Shown here: piece by piece, positions 17,631 to 26,069 of the stretch | How the letters are laid out: each line of letters starts with the position of its first letter | Numbering within the stretch: the stretch's first letter is position 1 | NCBI RefSeq assembly: GCF_020618775.1 | Contig: NZ_JAESVB010000005.1 | Coordinates: 124,001 to 188,000 of the forward strand | Length of the DNA: 64,000 bases | Direction of reading: 5' to 3' | Origin: Acidisoma silvae | GTDB taxonomy: Bacteria; Pseudomonadota; Alphaproteobacteria; Acetobacterales; Acetobacteraceae | The notes under the pieces: model-generated | Told to the model about the DNA's origin: nothing | Seen by the model: the letters and a program-made list of their open reading frames with translations, nothing else | The model's database searches: none | Made by a program: the position numbers and the translations under genes

Positions 17631-17855
17631 ATGGCAGATCAGTATGAAGCGGAGACCGTCGCCTTGCGGACCATCGTCATGGCTGCCCTGTCAGCCCGTC
17701 ACCGCCGGACGGCGCATCCCGCCGACCGGCATGCGCTCCAAGCTCAGGCCAACCGTATCGCCTTGGCAATCCAGGGGGAATTCGCCCTTTTCCCGCGACA
17801 GAAACCGGCCTGCGATGCCCCCGATTTACGCATTCCTCTTTCGGCAGAGTCATGA
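17631..17855 (+). CDS. hypothetical protein, 74 aa
   Basis: Helical, charged and Ala-rich: MADQYEAETVALRTIVMAAL, then RHRRTAHPADRHALQAQANR and ALAIQGEFALFP. A GGAG six bases before ATG 17631 supports that start. No signal peptide and no family recognised. The codon pattern is consistent with coding DNA. Confidence 0.5.
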   Translation: MADQYEAETVALRTIVMAALSARHRRTAHPADRHALQAQANRIALAIQGEFALFPRQKPACDAPDLRIPLSAES

Positions 17856-17970
17856 ATGATATGCCGCGAGTTCCATTTCTCCATCTGTCGCACTGCACCA
17901 TATGTCGCTCAAACGCCGTTGCACATTTGTTAAGCAAGACGTCGAAAATTTGAGCTTTGGAGCCATCGCT

Positions 17971-18261
17971 ATGAAATCCGGTCTTTTGTTCTCCGCTACC
18001 GCCAGCCTGATGCTTCTGGGCAGCACCGCCGTCTTCGCGCAGCAATATGCAGCGCCCGACGCCGTGACTCTGAAGCCCGGCCAGGCCGCTTCACCCGTCG
18101 CCGCTGCCCCGGTTGCCGCGCCGCAGGCCAATGTCAGCATCATCTCCCTGAAGCCGGGCGAGACGGTGAACACCGCCAGCGCCCAGGATTTCGGCGCGAC
18201 CGCCGTGCATCACGAGCAGGCTGGTTCCTTCCAGCTGTTGGCGCCGGGCCAGGCTGGCTAA
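17971..18261 (+). CDS. small exported protein, 96 aa
   Basis: Signal peptide MKSGLLFSATASLMLLGSTAVFA followed by QQYAAPDAV. The mature part contains an internal near-repeat: (V/I)(T/S)LKPG(Q/E) occurs twice (VTLKPGQ, ISLKPGE), and LLAPGQ ends the chain, with Ala/Val/Pro linkers between. Probably periplasmic and unstructured. No family recognised. Followed by a good terminator. Confidence 0.65.
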   Translation: MKSGLLFSATASLMLLGSTAVFAQQYAAPDAVTLKPGQAASPVAAAPVAAPQANVSIISLKPGETVNTASAQDFGATAVHHEQAGSFQLLAPGQAG

Positions 18262-18285
18262 TCGCCACAACCTCGACGAAGACTG

Positions 18286-18320
18286 AAAAAGGCGGAGCCT
18301 CACCGGGCTCCGCCTTTTTT
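18286..18320. terminator. bidirectional intrinsic terminator
   Basis: Stem GGCGGAGCC (18291-18299) / GGCTCCGCC (18306-18314) flanked by A5 on the left and T6 on the right, so it works for both converging genes. Loop of six bases. Confidence 0.9.
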
Positions 18321-18323
18321 ATG

Positions 18324-19109
18324 TCAGCGCACGCCGATGCCGGCGGTCAGCCCGCCGTCGATCTTGAAATCGGCACCGGTGACAAAGCCGGCCTTGTCTG
18401 AGACCAGGAAGGCGACCAGATCGGCCACTTCCTCGGGCTCGCCGATGCGGCCCAGCGGATGCGCCGCGCCGAACCGGGCGAAAGCATCGTCGATATCCGC
18501 GTCCGGTCCGTCGAAAGTCTGTGCCGCCAGCGTCAGGATGGGCGTGCGGATCGAGCCCGGGCTGATCGAGACGACGCGAATCTGGTCAGCCGCGAAATCC
18601 AGCGCCATGGCGCGCGTCATGGCATGGATGGCGCCCTTGGATGCGACATAAGCCATCACCCCCGCCTGACAGGCGAAACCCTGCACACTCGACAGGTTGA
18701 CGATGACGCCGCCGCCACGCTTGCGCATTTCCGGCACGCCCGCCTGCGCCGTCAAATGGATGGACCCGACATTGACCGCCATGCAGCGCATGAAGGTGGC
18801 GTGGTCGGTTTCAACCGCATCGCCGTAGGGATGGACGGCCGCCGCGTTGACGATGACATCCAGCCCGCCATGGAGGTGCACGGCCTCGGCCACAGCCTCC
18901 GCCACCGCCTTCGGGTCACTGACATCGGTGCGCAGCACCGTCACCGTCAGCCCCTCCTCCACCGCAAGCTGGCTGAGCCCGTCATTGCCCTGCGGGTCGA
19001 TACCGAGCGCGATGACGGCATAGCCTGCCCGCGCCAGGCCCAGCGCCGTCGCCCGGCCGATCCCGGTCGTGCCCGTGATCAGCGCCACCTTGTTCTGCGA
19101 CCCATGCAT
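18324..19109 (-). CDS. SDR oxidoreductase, possibly linked to hexuronate catabolism
   Basis: 261 aa classical short-chain dehydrogenase. Cofactor motif TGTTGIGRATA, NAA(A) strand, catalytic Ser in NLSSVQGF, Tyr/Lys in YVASKGA, and ISPGSIRTP. It diverges from uxuA with 109 bp between. In some bacteria an SDR replaces UxuB as D-mannonate oxidoreductase (fructuronate reductase) next to uxuA; I infer this as the best guess but the sequence alone does not fix the substrate. D37-type residue after the second strand (LGIDPQG) suggests NAD(H). Confidence 0.82.
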   Translation of the reverse strand: MHGSQNKVALITGTTGIGRATALGLARAGYAVIALGIDPQGNDGLSQLAVEEGLTVTVLRTDVSDPKAVAEAVAEAVHLHGGLDVIVNAAAVHPYGDAVETDHATFMRCMAVNVGSIHLTAQAGVPEMRKRGGGVIVNLSSVQGFACQAGVMAYVASKGAIHAMTRAMALDFAADQIRVVSISPGSIRTPILTLAAQTFDGPDADIDDAFARFGAAHPLGRIGEPEEVADLVAFLVSDKAGFVTGADFKIDGGLTAGIGVR

Positions 19110-19218
19110 CTTTTTCGTCCCCCGCTTTTATATGCCGTTCTCGCCTAGCTGGAAGCGCGCCGCAACGGTTGACGCGACGCCAGGAAGTGACGAGCCTCCC
19201 CGTTAATAAGACTAGAGA

Positions 19219-20406
19219 ATGGAGGCGATCTTGGAACAGAGCTGGCGCTGGTTTGGACCGGATGATCCGGTTCCATTGGCCCATGTACGACAGGCGGGCG
19301 CGACCGGCATCGTCACCGCGCTCCATCACATCTATGACGGCCGCGCCTGGACGGCCGATGATATCGGCGGCCGCAAGGCCATGATCGAAGCGGCAGGTCT
19401 CTCCTGGAATGTCTGCGAATCGATCCCGGTCCATACCTCCATCAAGCTGCGCAGCGGCCCCTACCGGCAGTATATCGACGCCTGGAAGGACAGCCTGGCC
19501 GAGCTCGGCCGCGCCGGCATTCCTGTCATCTGCTACAACTTCATGCCCGTTGTGGACTGGACGCGCACGGACCTGATGTATGCCATGCCCAGCACCGGCC
19601 ATGCGCTGCGTTTCGATATGCTGGAATTCGTGGCCTATGACGCTTTCGTGCTGAAACGCGCGGGCGCCGAGGGCGATTATCCGGCGGCGGTGCTGGACCG
19701 CGCACGTGGCGTCATCGCCCGCAAGACGGAAGCCGAAATCGCGATACTGGAAAAAAACATCATCGCCGGCCTGCCGGGCGGCGAGGACACCTATACGCGT
19801 GACGCCATCGCCCGCCGCATCGCCTCCTTCCACGGTGTGACACCCGCCGATATGCGCGCCAATCTGGTGGCCTTTCTGGAAGAGGTGGTGCCGGTGGCCG
19901 AGGAATTCGGCGTCAAGCTCGGCATCCATCCGGATGACCCGCCATTCTCGCTGTTCGGTCTGCCGCGCATCGTCTCCACGGCGGATGACGCCGCAACCAT
20001 TCTGGCGGCGGTCGATCGGCCCGCCAATGGTCTGACGCTCTGCGCCGGGTCATACGGGTCACGCCCCGACAATGACGTGGTCGGCATGGCCGAACGCTTC
20101 GCGTCGCGCATCAATTTCGTCCATCTCCGCAATGTCGCGAAAGAGCCTGACGGGTCTTTCAACGAATCCGATCATCTGGCGGGGGATGTCGATATGGTGG
20201 CGCTGATCGGCGTGCTGCTGCGGGAGGAAAGCCGCCGCGCGGCGGCGGGCGATAGCGCGCCCATCCCCATGCGCCCCGACCACGGCCATCTGCTGGGCTT
20301 CGACACCGAACGCCGCAGCAATCCGGGCTATTCCTATATCGGGCGGCTGAAGGGCCTGGCGGAACTGCGCGGCATTATGACGGCGCTGGGGGCGAAGACG
20401 GCGTAA
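19219..20406 (+). CDS. uxuA: mannonate dehydratase
   Basis: 395 aa, full length for UxuA, a TIM-barrel enzyme that turns D-mannonate into 2-keto-3-deoxygluconate in the cytoplasm. Features: WRWFGPDDPV at the start, QAGATGIVTALHHI, the family motif CYNFMPVVDWTRTDL, HPDDPPFSLFGLPRIV, a GSYGSRPDNDV stretch, and RPDHGHLL near the end, contributing the metal ligands. The final 32 bases overlap, on the opposite strand, the end of the toxin gene. GAG is a weak ribosome site for ATG 19219. Confidence 0.95.
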   Translation: MEAILEQSWRWFGPDDPVPLAHVRQAGATGIVTALHHIYDGRAWTADDIGGRKAMIEAAGLSWNVCESIPVHTSIKLRSGPYRQYIDAWKDSLAELGRAGIPVICYNFMPVVDWTRTDLMYAMPSTGHALRFDMLEFVAYDAFVLKRAGAEGDYPAAVLDRARGVIARKTEAEIAILEKNIIAGLPGGEDTYTRDAIARRIASFHGVTPADMRANLVAFLEEVVPVAEEFGVKLGIHPDDPPFSLFGLPRIVSTADDAATILAAVDRPANGLTLCAGSYGSRPDNDVVGMAERFASRINFVHLRNVAKEPDGSFNESDHLAGDVDMVALIGVLLREESRRAAAGDSAPIPMRPDHGHLLGFDTERRSNPGYSYIGRLKGLAELRGIMTALGAKTA

Positions 20407-20827
20407 AGTGCCAGGGATCCAGAACCCGCAACCCAAGCGGCACAAAATGCCGCAGGTTGCGGGTCAAGATCGTGAGATTAGCTGCTTCAGCCGTGCCCGC
20501 TATGGCGAGATCCGCAAAATCCGGTGCTATTCCAAGCCCTCTCGCCTTGTCCATCAAGCGTCCTGCGGCCGCAGCAGCCCTCGCGTCCAGGGCAATAACC
20601 CTGTCACCATAAAGGTGAAGTAGCGCTTCCAACCAAGCCGCTAAAATTTTGGCCTTTTGCGTCGCACCCGTCCGGGCCGCCTTGGCGATACCGTCTTCGA
20701 CTTCCATGATCGTTATTGCAGAAATAAATAGTCGATCTGAATTCAACTCAATCCAGTTGGCACAACGATCTTTTACGACTTTTGTGGGAGCGAGTGTGGA
20801 GATGACATTCGTATCGACCAGATACAC
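20375..20827 (-). CDS. vapC: VapC-family PIN-domain toxin
   Basis: 150 aa. PIN ribonuclease acidic residues are D5 (YLVDTNVIS), E42 (IMEVEDG), D103 and D106 (APDFADLAI), followed by LTRNLRHF. Members usually cleave tRNA or rRNA and are neutralised by the partner antitoxin, encoded 3 bp upstream. The chain has a Pro/Ser-rich C-terminal tail (HFTPSSPPAPS) coded inside the end of uxuA on the other strand, an unusual extension that may be a later read-through. Confidence 0.92.
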   Translation of the reverse strand: MYLVDTNVISTLAPTKVVKDRCANWIELNSDRLFISAITIMEVEDGIAKAARTGATQKAKILAAWLEALLHLYGDRVIALDARAAAAAGRLMDKARGLGIAPDFADLAIAGTAEAANLTILTRNLRHFVPLGLRVLDPWHFTPSSPPAPS

Positions 20828-20830
20828 TGA

Positions 20831-21073
20831 TCAAAACTCCAGCGCGCTTTCAGGCATAGGTTGCCGCTCTGCAATGTCCCCGTCTTCTAGTGGCGCGGCC
20901 ATCAAAAGCTGAGCAAAGGATGGCACACGGTTCAAACGTTGCCATTCGGCGAAGCTGATGACGACAGCTTGCGGTGAACCATGGCGCGTGATGACTGAGG
21001 GATGCCCGGCTACAGCGGCATCAACAACCGCAGACAGTCCCGCCTTTGCGTCTCTCAGTTGAATTTCGCGCAT
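20831..21073 (-). CDS. Phd/YefM-type antitoxin
   Basis: 80 aa. N-terminal DNA-binding half begins REIQLRDAKAGLSAVVDAA with GHPSVITRHGSPQAVVISFAEWQRL, characteristic of Phd/YefM. The C-terminal 30 residues (VPSFAQLLMAAPLEDGDIAERQP) would wrap the toxin. It precedes vapC in the same transcript, and likely represses it together with the toxin. Confidence 0.9.
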   Translation of the reverse strand: MREIQLRDAKAGLSAVVDAAVAGHPSVITRHGSPQAVVISFAEWQRLNRVPSFAQLLMAAPLEDGDIAERQPMPESALEF

Positions 21074-21144
21074 CGCCGACCTCAGGTGACTACAGTAGTC
21101 ATTTAAAGGTAGTTCCCAAAAAATTCTAGCATTTACTTAGAGAC

Positions 21145-21786
21145 TCAATCCTCGCCCATCGCCTCGGCAACGAGATCGGCCACGGCATCGGCGTCGGGCT
21201 TGCCCTCGGCACGAAGGCCTTCGATGACGCCGCCACGGTCTGCCTCGCTGCGGTTCTGGCTCATCTTCCATTTGCCGGTGATATCGGTGATCTCCATCCG
21301 CAGGCCGACAATGGCGCGCAACTGGCTGGCGACATAATCCTCCGGCGCGTCGGAGACGGCCCAGGGCGCGTCACGCCCGGCTTCATGCGTCTCCGTCAGC
21401 CGCCGCACGATGTCCAGCAGCGGCGTGGCTTCCTCGAAGAAGGAAATCCGTCCCCGCACCTGGATGGTGACGTAGTTCCAGGTCGGCACCACCTTGCCGG
21501 TCTGGCGCTTGGTCTCGTACCAGCCGGGCGAGATATAGCTGTCAGGGCCGGAAAAGATGGCCAGCGCCTCGACGGATCGATCCGCCGTCTTCCATTGCGG
21601 ATTGGCCCGCGCCAGATGGCCCAGCAACACGCCCTGGCCGTTATCCGACAGGTCCAGCAGCAGCGGCAGCGGTGTCGCCTCCAGTCCCTCGGTGCCGAAG
21701 GTGACGAGCTGCGCCATAGGATAATCGCGGATCGCGCCATGTAGGACGTCGGTGCGGTCTTCGCGGAATTGGCGGGGCAGATACAA
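21145..21786 (-). CDS. PaiB-type FMN-binding regulator family protein
   Basis: 213 aa, close to the usual 205-210. Family features: YLPRQFRED at the start, AQLVTFG.. ATPLPLLLD, an FMN-type split-barrel, GPDSYISPGWYETK, VPTWNYVTIQVRG and a C-terminal KMSQNRSEADRGGVI. The frame extends to ATG 21834, but that overlaps the upstream gene by 32 bases. A TTG at 21786, preceded by GGAAGG eight bases before, gives the family-standard M-Y-L-P start. PaiB in Bacillus affects sporulation/protease genes; the role here is unknown. Confidence 0.88.
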   Translation of the reverse strand: MYLPRQFREDRTDVLHGAIRDYPMAQLVTFGTEGLEATPLPLLLDLSDNGQGVLLGHLARANPQWKTADRSVEALAIFSGPDSYISPGWYETKRQTGKVVPTWNYVTIQVRGRISFFEEATPLLDIVRRLTETHEAGRDAPWAVSDAPEDYVASQLRAIVGLRMEITDITGKWKMSQNRSEADRGGVIEGLRAEGKPDADAVADLVAEAMGED

Positions 21787-21802
21787 GCGGATTTCCTTCC
21801 GG

Positions 21803-22171
21803 CTAGACAGGGAGAAGGGCGGAAACCTCATCATCGGTGAAAACGCGGGAGCGCGTCAAAAACCGCACGCCACGCCCGTTTTCCAGCGAGAACATGCCGC
21901 CGCGCCCGGACACGACATCGACGATGATCTGCGTATGCTTCCAGTAGTCGAATTGCGCGCGGTTCATGAAGAAGGGCGCGCCGCCGATCTCTCCCAGCCG
22001 CACGTCATTGTCCCCGATCATGAAATCGCCGCGCGGGTAGCACATGGGAGATGACCCGTCGCAGCAGCCGCCCGACTGATGGAACAGGATGGACCCGTTT
22101 TCACCGGTCAGTGTCGCGATGAGATCAAGGGCTTCCGGCGTTGCCGTTACCCGCTCCAGGGATTGCACCAT
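21803..22171 (-). CDS. DUF779 protein
   Basis: 122 aa. The conserved core is LFHQSGGCCDGSSPMCYP, with GDFMIGDNDVRLGEI, FFMNRAQFDYWKHTQ and DVVSGRGGMFSLE. Family members often sit beside aldehyde dehydrogenases (for example acetaldehyde dehydrogenase clusters); here no such gene is nearby. The clustered cysteines suggest metal or thiol chemistry. It lies directly upstream of the paiB-like gene (16 bp gap with the revised start) and could form an operon with it. Confidence 0.88.
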   Translation of the reverse strand: MVQSLERVTATPEALDLIATLTGENGSILFHQSGGCCDGSSPMCYPRGDFMIGDNDVRLGEIGGAPFFMNRAQFDYWKHTQIIVDVVSGRGGMFSLENGRGVRFLTRSRVFTDDEVSALLPV

Positions 22172-22243
22172 GGCTGAAGGTCTCCCGATTATGATTAACG
22201 GGCGGCTTATGGCGCCGCCTCGGTCTTATATGGTGTGCGACCG

Positions 22244-22558
22244 TCAGCCGCGCCAGCGGCGTGGCCTTGTCCGGCTGCCTTTCGGGCCAGACAGGCTAAT
22301 GGCGCCGCCGAACAGGATGAGGCCGATCGCCGTCGGCAGCAGCCAGGCCGGGCGCTGCAACAGCGGCCAGGCCAGATCCGTCCAGGCCCAGGGCGGCAGA
22401 TTGCCAGTCACAAAACTTTGGAAGGCCGGTACGAAATTCGGGTCGGCCATGGCAACCAAGGTCTTCAGCTGCATATCTGGCGGCCAGATGCTGGCGACGG
22501 CGAAAGCCGACACCAGGAAGATGGCCGCGAGCACAGACAGGATACGAGCGATGATCAC
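22244..22558 (-). CDS. small membrane protein, unknown
   Basis: 104 aa with two hydrophobic spans: one at the N-terminus (IIARILSVLAAIFLVSAFAVA) and one near the C-terminus (LLPTAIGLILFGGAISL), joined by a loop with LAWPLLQRPAW. Ends in a basic tail (KGSRTRPRRWRG). Family not recognised. Confidence 0.6.
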   Translation of the reverse strand: MIIARILSVLAAIFLVSAFAVASIWPPDMQLKTLVAMADPNFVPAFQSFVTGNLPPWAWTDLAWPLLQRPAWLLPTAIGLILFGGAISLSGPKGSRTRPRRWRG

Positions 22559-22656
22559 GGGGGGAGCTTACGCTGTCTCCGGCGCTCCAGCATAGAGCGA
22601 AGCGATGCCCAGCGGGGTAGTACCGCAAATTTGCGTAACAATGACCGGCGAGGACA

Positions 22657-22884
22657 TCAGTGGATCAGCCGGCCCAGCAGGCTGACCAGCGCCGCGCTGA
22701 CCCCGGCACTCAGCGAAATGGCGAGCACGAAGGGCGCCAGTTTACGTTCGCGATCGTATTTTGCCGCTTCGGCGATCAGCTTGCTCTGCTCTGCCTGAAA
22801 CTTGCGGCTCTCCGCCAAAGCCCGATCGATACGAACGATCTGCTCGCGGATATCAAGGCCATGTTCGGCGGTGGCGTCGGACAT
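22657..22884 (-). CDS. small protein with coiled coil and C-terminal membrane anchor
   Basis: 75 aa. The N-terminal two thirds form a predicted coiled coil (DIREQIVRIDRALAESRKFQAEQSKLIAEA) followed by LAPFVLAISLSAGVSAALVSLLG, a membrane span. The design suggests a tail-anchored cytoplasmic coiled coil. No family recognised. An AGGAGG-like GAGGCG precedes the ATG. Confidence 0.6.
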   Translation of the reverse strand: MSDATAEHGLDIREQIVRIDRALAESRKFQAEQSKLIAEAAKYDRERKLAPFVLAISLSAGVSAALVSLLGRLIH

Positions 22885-22960
22885 GATATTCGCCTCCTGA
22901 TGACCTTATTATGAGCCGGACTCCGACCGGTTTCAACAGATCCGAAACGAATTCATCCGG

Positions 22961-23752
22961 CTATTCGGGGATAGAAATTTCCATCCCGTCATAGGCGGGC
23001 TCGAAGCCGCGCGGCAGGTTGCGCATCATCCAGCCCCAATCCATGTCATTGCCCATATGGGTCAGGATCGTGCGGCGCACGCCGAGCTTGGCCGCCCATT
23101 CGATGACGAGGGCCAGCCAGGCATGGGTTCGGTGCGGCTCGCGCTGGAAGCAGTCGACCATCCAGGTCTCAACCCCCGCCAGGATGTCCCAGGCCGCCGC
23201 ATCCAGGTCGACGACATCGGTGCAATAGGCGAAACGGCCCAGGCGCAGGCCCAGCGTGCTGCCGAAACCATGGTCCTGCTCGAAAACCGAGAGGTCCATC
23301 CCCGCCAGCGTGATGCTGTCGCCGGGGCGCACGGGTTCGGCCTCCAGCACCGGACGGATGAAGCCGGGCGGACGCCAGGGCAGAAAGGCATAGTCGAAGC
23401 GCCGCTGGAGTTCCGCCAAGGTATGGGCATCCGCCCGCACCGGCATCGGCCGGTCTATGATGCGGTTGAGGATGCGCACATCGTCCAGGCCCAGGATGTG
23501 GTCGGCATGGGAATGCGTGTACAGCACCGCGTCGATGGAGCGGATGCCGTGATCGACGAGCTGGCTGCGCATATCGGGCGAGGTATCGACCAGGATGCGG
23601 CGGCCGTCATTGCCTTGCAGAACGATGGACGAGCGGGTGCGGCGGTTGCGCTTCTCGGCAGGGTCGCAGGCGCCCCAATCGCCACGGCCGTCCGGGCCGC
23701 CGATCATCGGCACGCCGGCCGACCCCCCGCAGCCGAGAACGATGGCCTTCAT
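22961..23752 (-). CDS. metallo-beta-lactamase-fold hydrolase (PhnP-like)
   Basis: 263 aa. Motif T-H-S-H-A-D-H (HxHxDH) with GLDD after it, plus DTSPDMRSQ, LSVFEQDHGF and a final LTHMGNDMDW. It fits the group of MBL phosphodiesterase-like proteins found after tatD in alphaproteobacteria. Cytoplasmic, two metal ions expected. Its start overlaps the tatD stop by 4 bases, so it is the last gene of the tmk-metG-tatD operon. Confidence 0.88.
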   Translation of the reverse strand: MKAIVLGCGGSAGVPMIGGPDGRGDWGACDPAEKRNRRTRSSIVLQGNDGRRILVDTSPDMRSQLVDHGIRSIDAVLYTHSHADHILGLDDVRILNRIIDRPMPVRADAHTLAELQRRFDYAFLPWRPPGFIRPVLEAEPVRPGDSITLAGMDLSVFEQDHGFGSTLGLRLGRFAYCTDVVDLDAAAWDILAGVETWMVDCFQREPHRTHAWLALVIEWAAKLGVRRTILTHMGNDMDWGWMMRNLPRGFEPAYDGMEISIPE

Positions 23753-24528
23753 GCCGCGACCGTCTTGGGGTAGAGGCGGCGGAAATTGGCCGATGTCAGC
23801 TCGGCCAGCGCCTCGGCAGACAGGCCGCGCACTTCGGCCAGCCTGGCCGCCGTATGCGCGACATGCGCCGGCTCATTCCGCTTGCCGCGATACGGCACGG
23901 GCGCCAGGTAAGGGCTGTCGGTTTCCACCAGCAGCCGCTCGGCCGGCACATCGGCCGCGATCTCCCGCAGCTCCGTCGATTTCGGGAAAGTCAGGATGCC
24001 CGAGAAGCTGAGATAGCCGCCCATCGCAATCGCGGCTTCCGCCAGGCCCCGGCCGGAGGAAAAGCAATGCAGCAGGAAGTCGAAGGCACCGCCCTCCTCC
24101 CGCTCCTCGCGCAGAATGGCAGCGATATCATCGTCGGCGTCGCGCGCATGGATGGCCAGCGGCACGCCGGCAGTGCGCGCCGCGCGGATATGGGCGCGGA
24201 AACCCGCCTTCTGCACTTCGGGCGGCGCGGTATCATAGAAATAGTCGAGCCCGGTTTCACCGATTCCGATGACTTTCGGATGCTTGGTCATCGCGACCAG
24301 GGTTTCGACCGCCGGTACCGGCTCTTCATGCGCGTGCTGCGGATGAATGCCGATGGAGCACCAGATGCCGGGCTTGTCCTCGACAAGGGCAAGGATACGG
24401 CGGGACTGTTCCAGGCTGGTGCCGATGGACACCATTTCACCCACGCCCGCGTCACGCGCGCGGGCAATGACGGCGTCCAGTTCCTCGTCCTTGAAATAGT
24501 CGAGATGGCAATGGCTATCGATCAGCAC
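23749..24528 (-). CDS. tatD: TatD-family deoxyribonuclease
   Basis: 259 aa. The metal-binding H-x-H is SHCHLDYF at the start, then E in GIGETGLDYFYD, H in AIHARDADDD, H in FLLHCFSSG and D in VETDSPYLAP, which is followed by RGKRNEPAHV. TatD proteins are Mg-dependent 3'-5' exonucleases linked to DNA repair. It begins two bases after the metG stop and overlaps the MBL gene. Confidence 0.93.
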   Translation of the reverse strand: MLIDSHCHLDYFKDEELDAVIARARDAGVGEMVSIGTSLEQSRRILALVEDKPGIWCSIGIHPQHAHEEPVPAVETLVAMTKHPKVIGIGETGLDYFYDTAPPEVQKAGFRAHIRAARTAGVPLAIHARDADDDIAAILREEREEGGAFDFLLHCFSSGRGLAEAAIAMGGYLSFSGILTFPKSTELREIAADVPAERLLVETDSPYLAPVPYRGKRNEPAHVAHTAARLAEVRGLSAEALAELTSANFRRLYPKTVAA

Positions 24529-24530
24529 GC

Positions 24531-26069
24531 TCAGGCAACCTCTTCCACGAAACGCGGGAAGATGCCCTGCGGCGCCGGCAAGCTTGTGCCATCCACCAAA
24601 GGCGTCGCGAGACCGGCCAGCGTGCGGCCATCAGCCGGCACGACCAGTTGATCGAGCATCCGACCCATGCTGTCGGGCATGAAGGGCTGCAAGACGGTCG
24701 CGACATGACGGATGACATCGGCCAGCACGCGCAGCACACTGGCCATGCGGACGATATCGGTCTTCTTCAGCGCCCAAGGCGCCTGATGATCGATATAGGC
24801 ATTGCCGGCACGAATGACTTTCCAAGCTTCCTCAAGCGCGACATGGAAGGCCTGGGCCTCGATCGCGGCGCCCAGCAGCGCCGGCAGCGCCTGCGCCTGG
24901 GACAGCAGGGCAATATCGGCCTCGGTCAGCGGCGTGGGCAGCGGCGGCAGCTTGCCGTCGCAATTCTTGGCGATCATCGACAGGCTGCGCTGGCAGAGAT
25001 TGCCGAGGTCATTGGCCAATTCGACATTGAGGCGCGAGATCAGCGCGCGGCGGCTGAAATCACCGTCATTGCCGAACGGCATTTCGCGCAGCAGGAAGAA
25101 GCGCACGGCATCCAGGCCGAATTCGCCGATCAGCGCATTGGGTTCGACGACATTGCCGACCGACTTGCTCATCTTCTCGCCCTCCGCCGTCCACCAGCCA
25201 TTGGCGGCGACGCGCTTGGGCAAAGGAATATCGGCCGCCATCAGGAAAGCCGGCCAATAGACGGCGTGGAAGCGGATGATGTCCTTGCCGACCATATGCA
25301 CGTCCGCCGGCCAGAAACGGGCGCGCGGCGCATCGGCATCAGGATAGCCGGTCGCGGTCAGGTAATTGGTCAGCGCGTCCAGCCAGACATACATGACATG
25401 GGCGGGGTCGTTCGGCACCGGCACGCCCCAGGTGAAGCTGGTGCGGCTGACGGAAAGATCGATCAGGCCGCCCTTCACGAAACTCAGCACCTCGTTGCGG
25501 CGGGCGTTGGGGCCGATGAAATCCGGATTGGCCTCGTAATGCGCCAACAGCTTGTCCTGCCAGGCCGAGAGGCGGAAGAAATAGGAGGGCTCGCGCACCC
25601 ATTCCACCGGCGCGCCGGAGGGCGCGACGCGAATGCCGTGGACATTCGTCGTCAGCTCATCCTCGGCATAGAAGGCCTCGTCGCGGACGGCGTACCAGCC
25701 CTCGTAATGGTCCAGATAGATATGCCCGGCATCCAGCAGCTTGGTCCACAGCGCGGCGCAGGCGCGTTTGTGGCGCTCCTCCGTCGTGCGGATGAAATCG
25801 TCATTCGAGAGACCGAGTGCCACGGCCAGGGTCTGGAACTGCTCGGCGACCTGATCCGTAAAGGTCTGCGGATCGACGCCGGCATCCAGCGCCGCCTTCT
25901 CCACCTTCTGGCCGTGCTCATCCGTGCCGGTCAGGAAGAAGACGTCGTACCCGTCCAGCCGCTTCCACCGCGCCAGCACATCGGCGGCGATGGAGGTATA
26001 GGCGTGACCGATATGGGGCGCCCCGTTCACGTAATAGATCGGCGTCGTCACGTAGAAGCTTTTGGTCAT
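24531..26069 (-). CDS. metG: methionyl-tRNA synthetase
   Basis: 512 aa, class I enzyme. HIGH at residues 19-22, KMSKS at 299-303, GTDEHGQKVE after the third strand, and the anticodon domain with NLCQRSLSM. The insert between the halves of the catalytic domain lacks the zinc-binding cysteines found in E. coli MetG, and there is no C-terminal dimerisation domain; this is the short metal-free type common in Alphaproteobacteria. It overlaps holB by 4 bases at its start and tatD follows immediately. Confidence 0.96.
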   Translation of the reverse strand: MTKSFYVTTPIYYVNGAPHIGHAYTSIAADVLARWKRLDGYDVFFLTGTDEHGQKVEKAALDAGVDPQTFTDQVAEQFQTLAVALGLSNDDFIRTTEERHKRACAALWTKLLDAGHIYLDHYEGWYAVRDEAFYAEDELTTNVHGIRVAPSGAPVEWVREPSYFFRLSAWQDKLLAHYEANPDFIGPNARRNEVLSFVKGGLIDLSVSRTSFTWGVPVPNDPAHVMYVWLDALTNYLTATGYPDADAPRARFWPADVHMVGKDIIRFHAVYWPAFLMAADIPLPKRVAANGWWTAEGEKMSKSVGNVVEPNALIGEFGLDAVRFFLLREMPFGNDGDFSRRALISRLNVELANDLGNLCQRSLSMIAKNCDGKLPPLPTPLTEADIALLSQAQALPALLGAAIEAQAFHVALEEAWKVIRAGNAYIDHQAPWALKKTDIVRMASVLRVLADVIRHVATVLQPFMPDSMGRMLDQLVVPADGRTLAGLATPLVDGTSLPAPQGIFPRFVEEVA

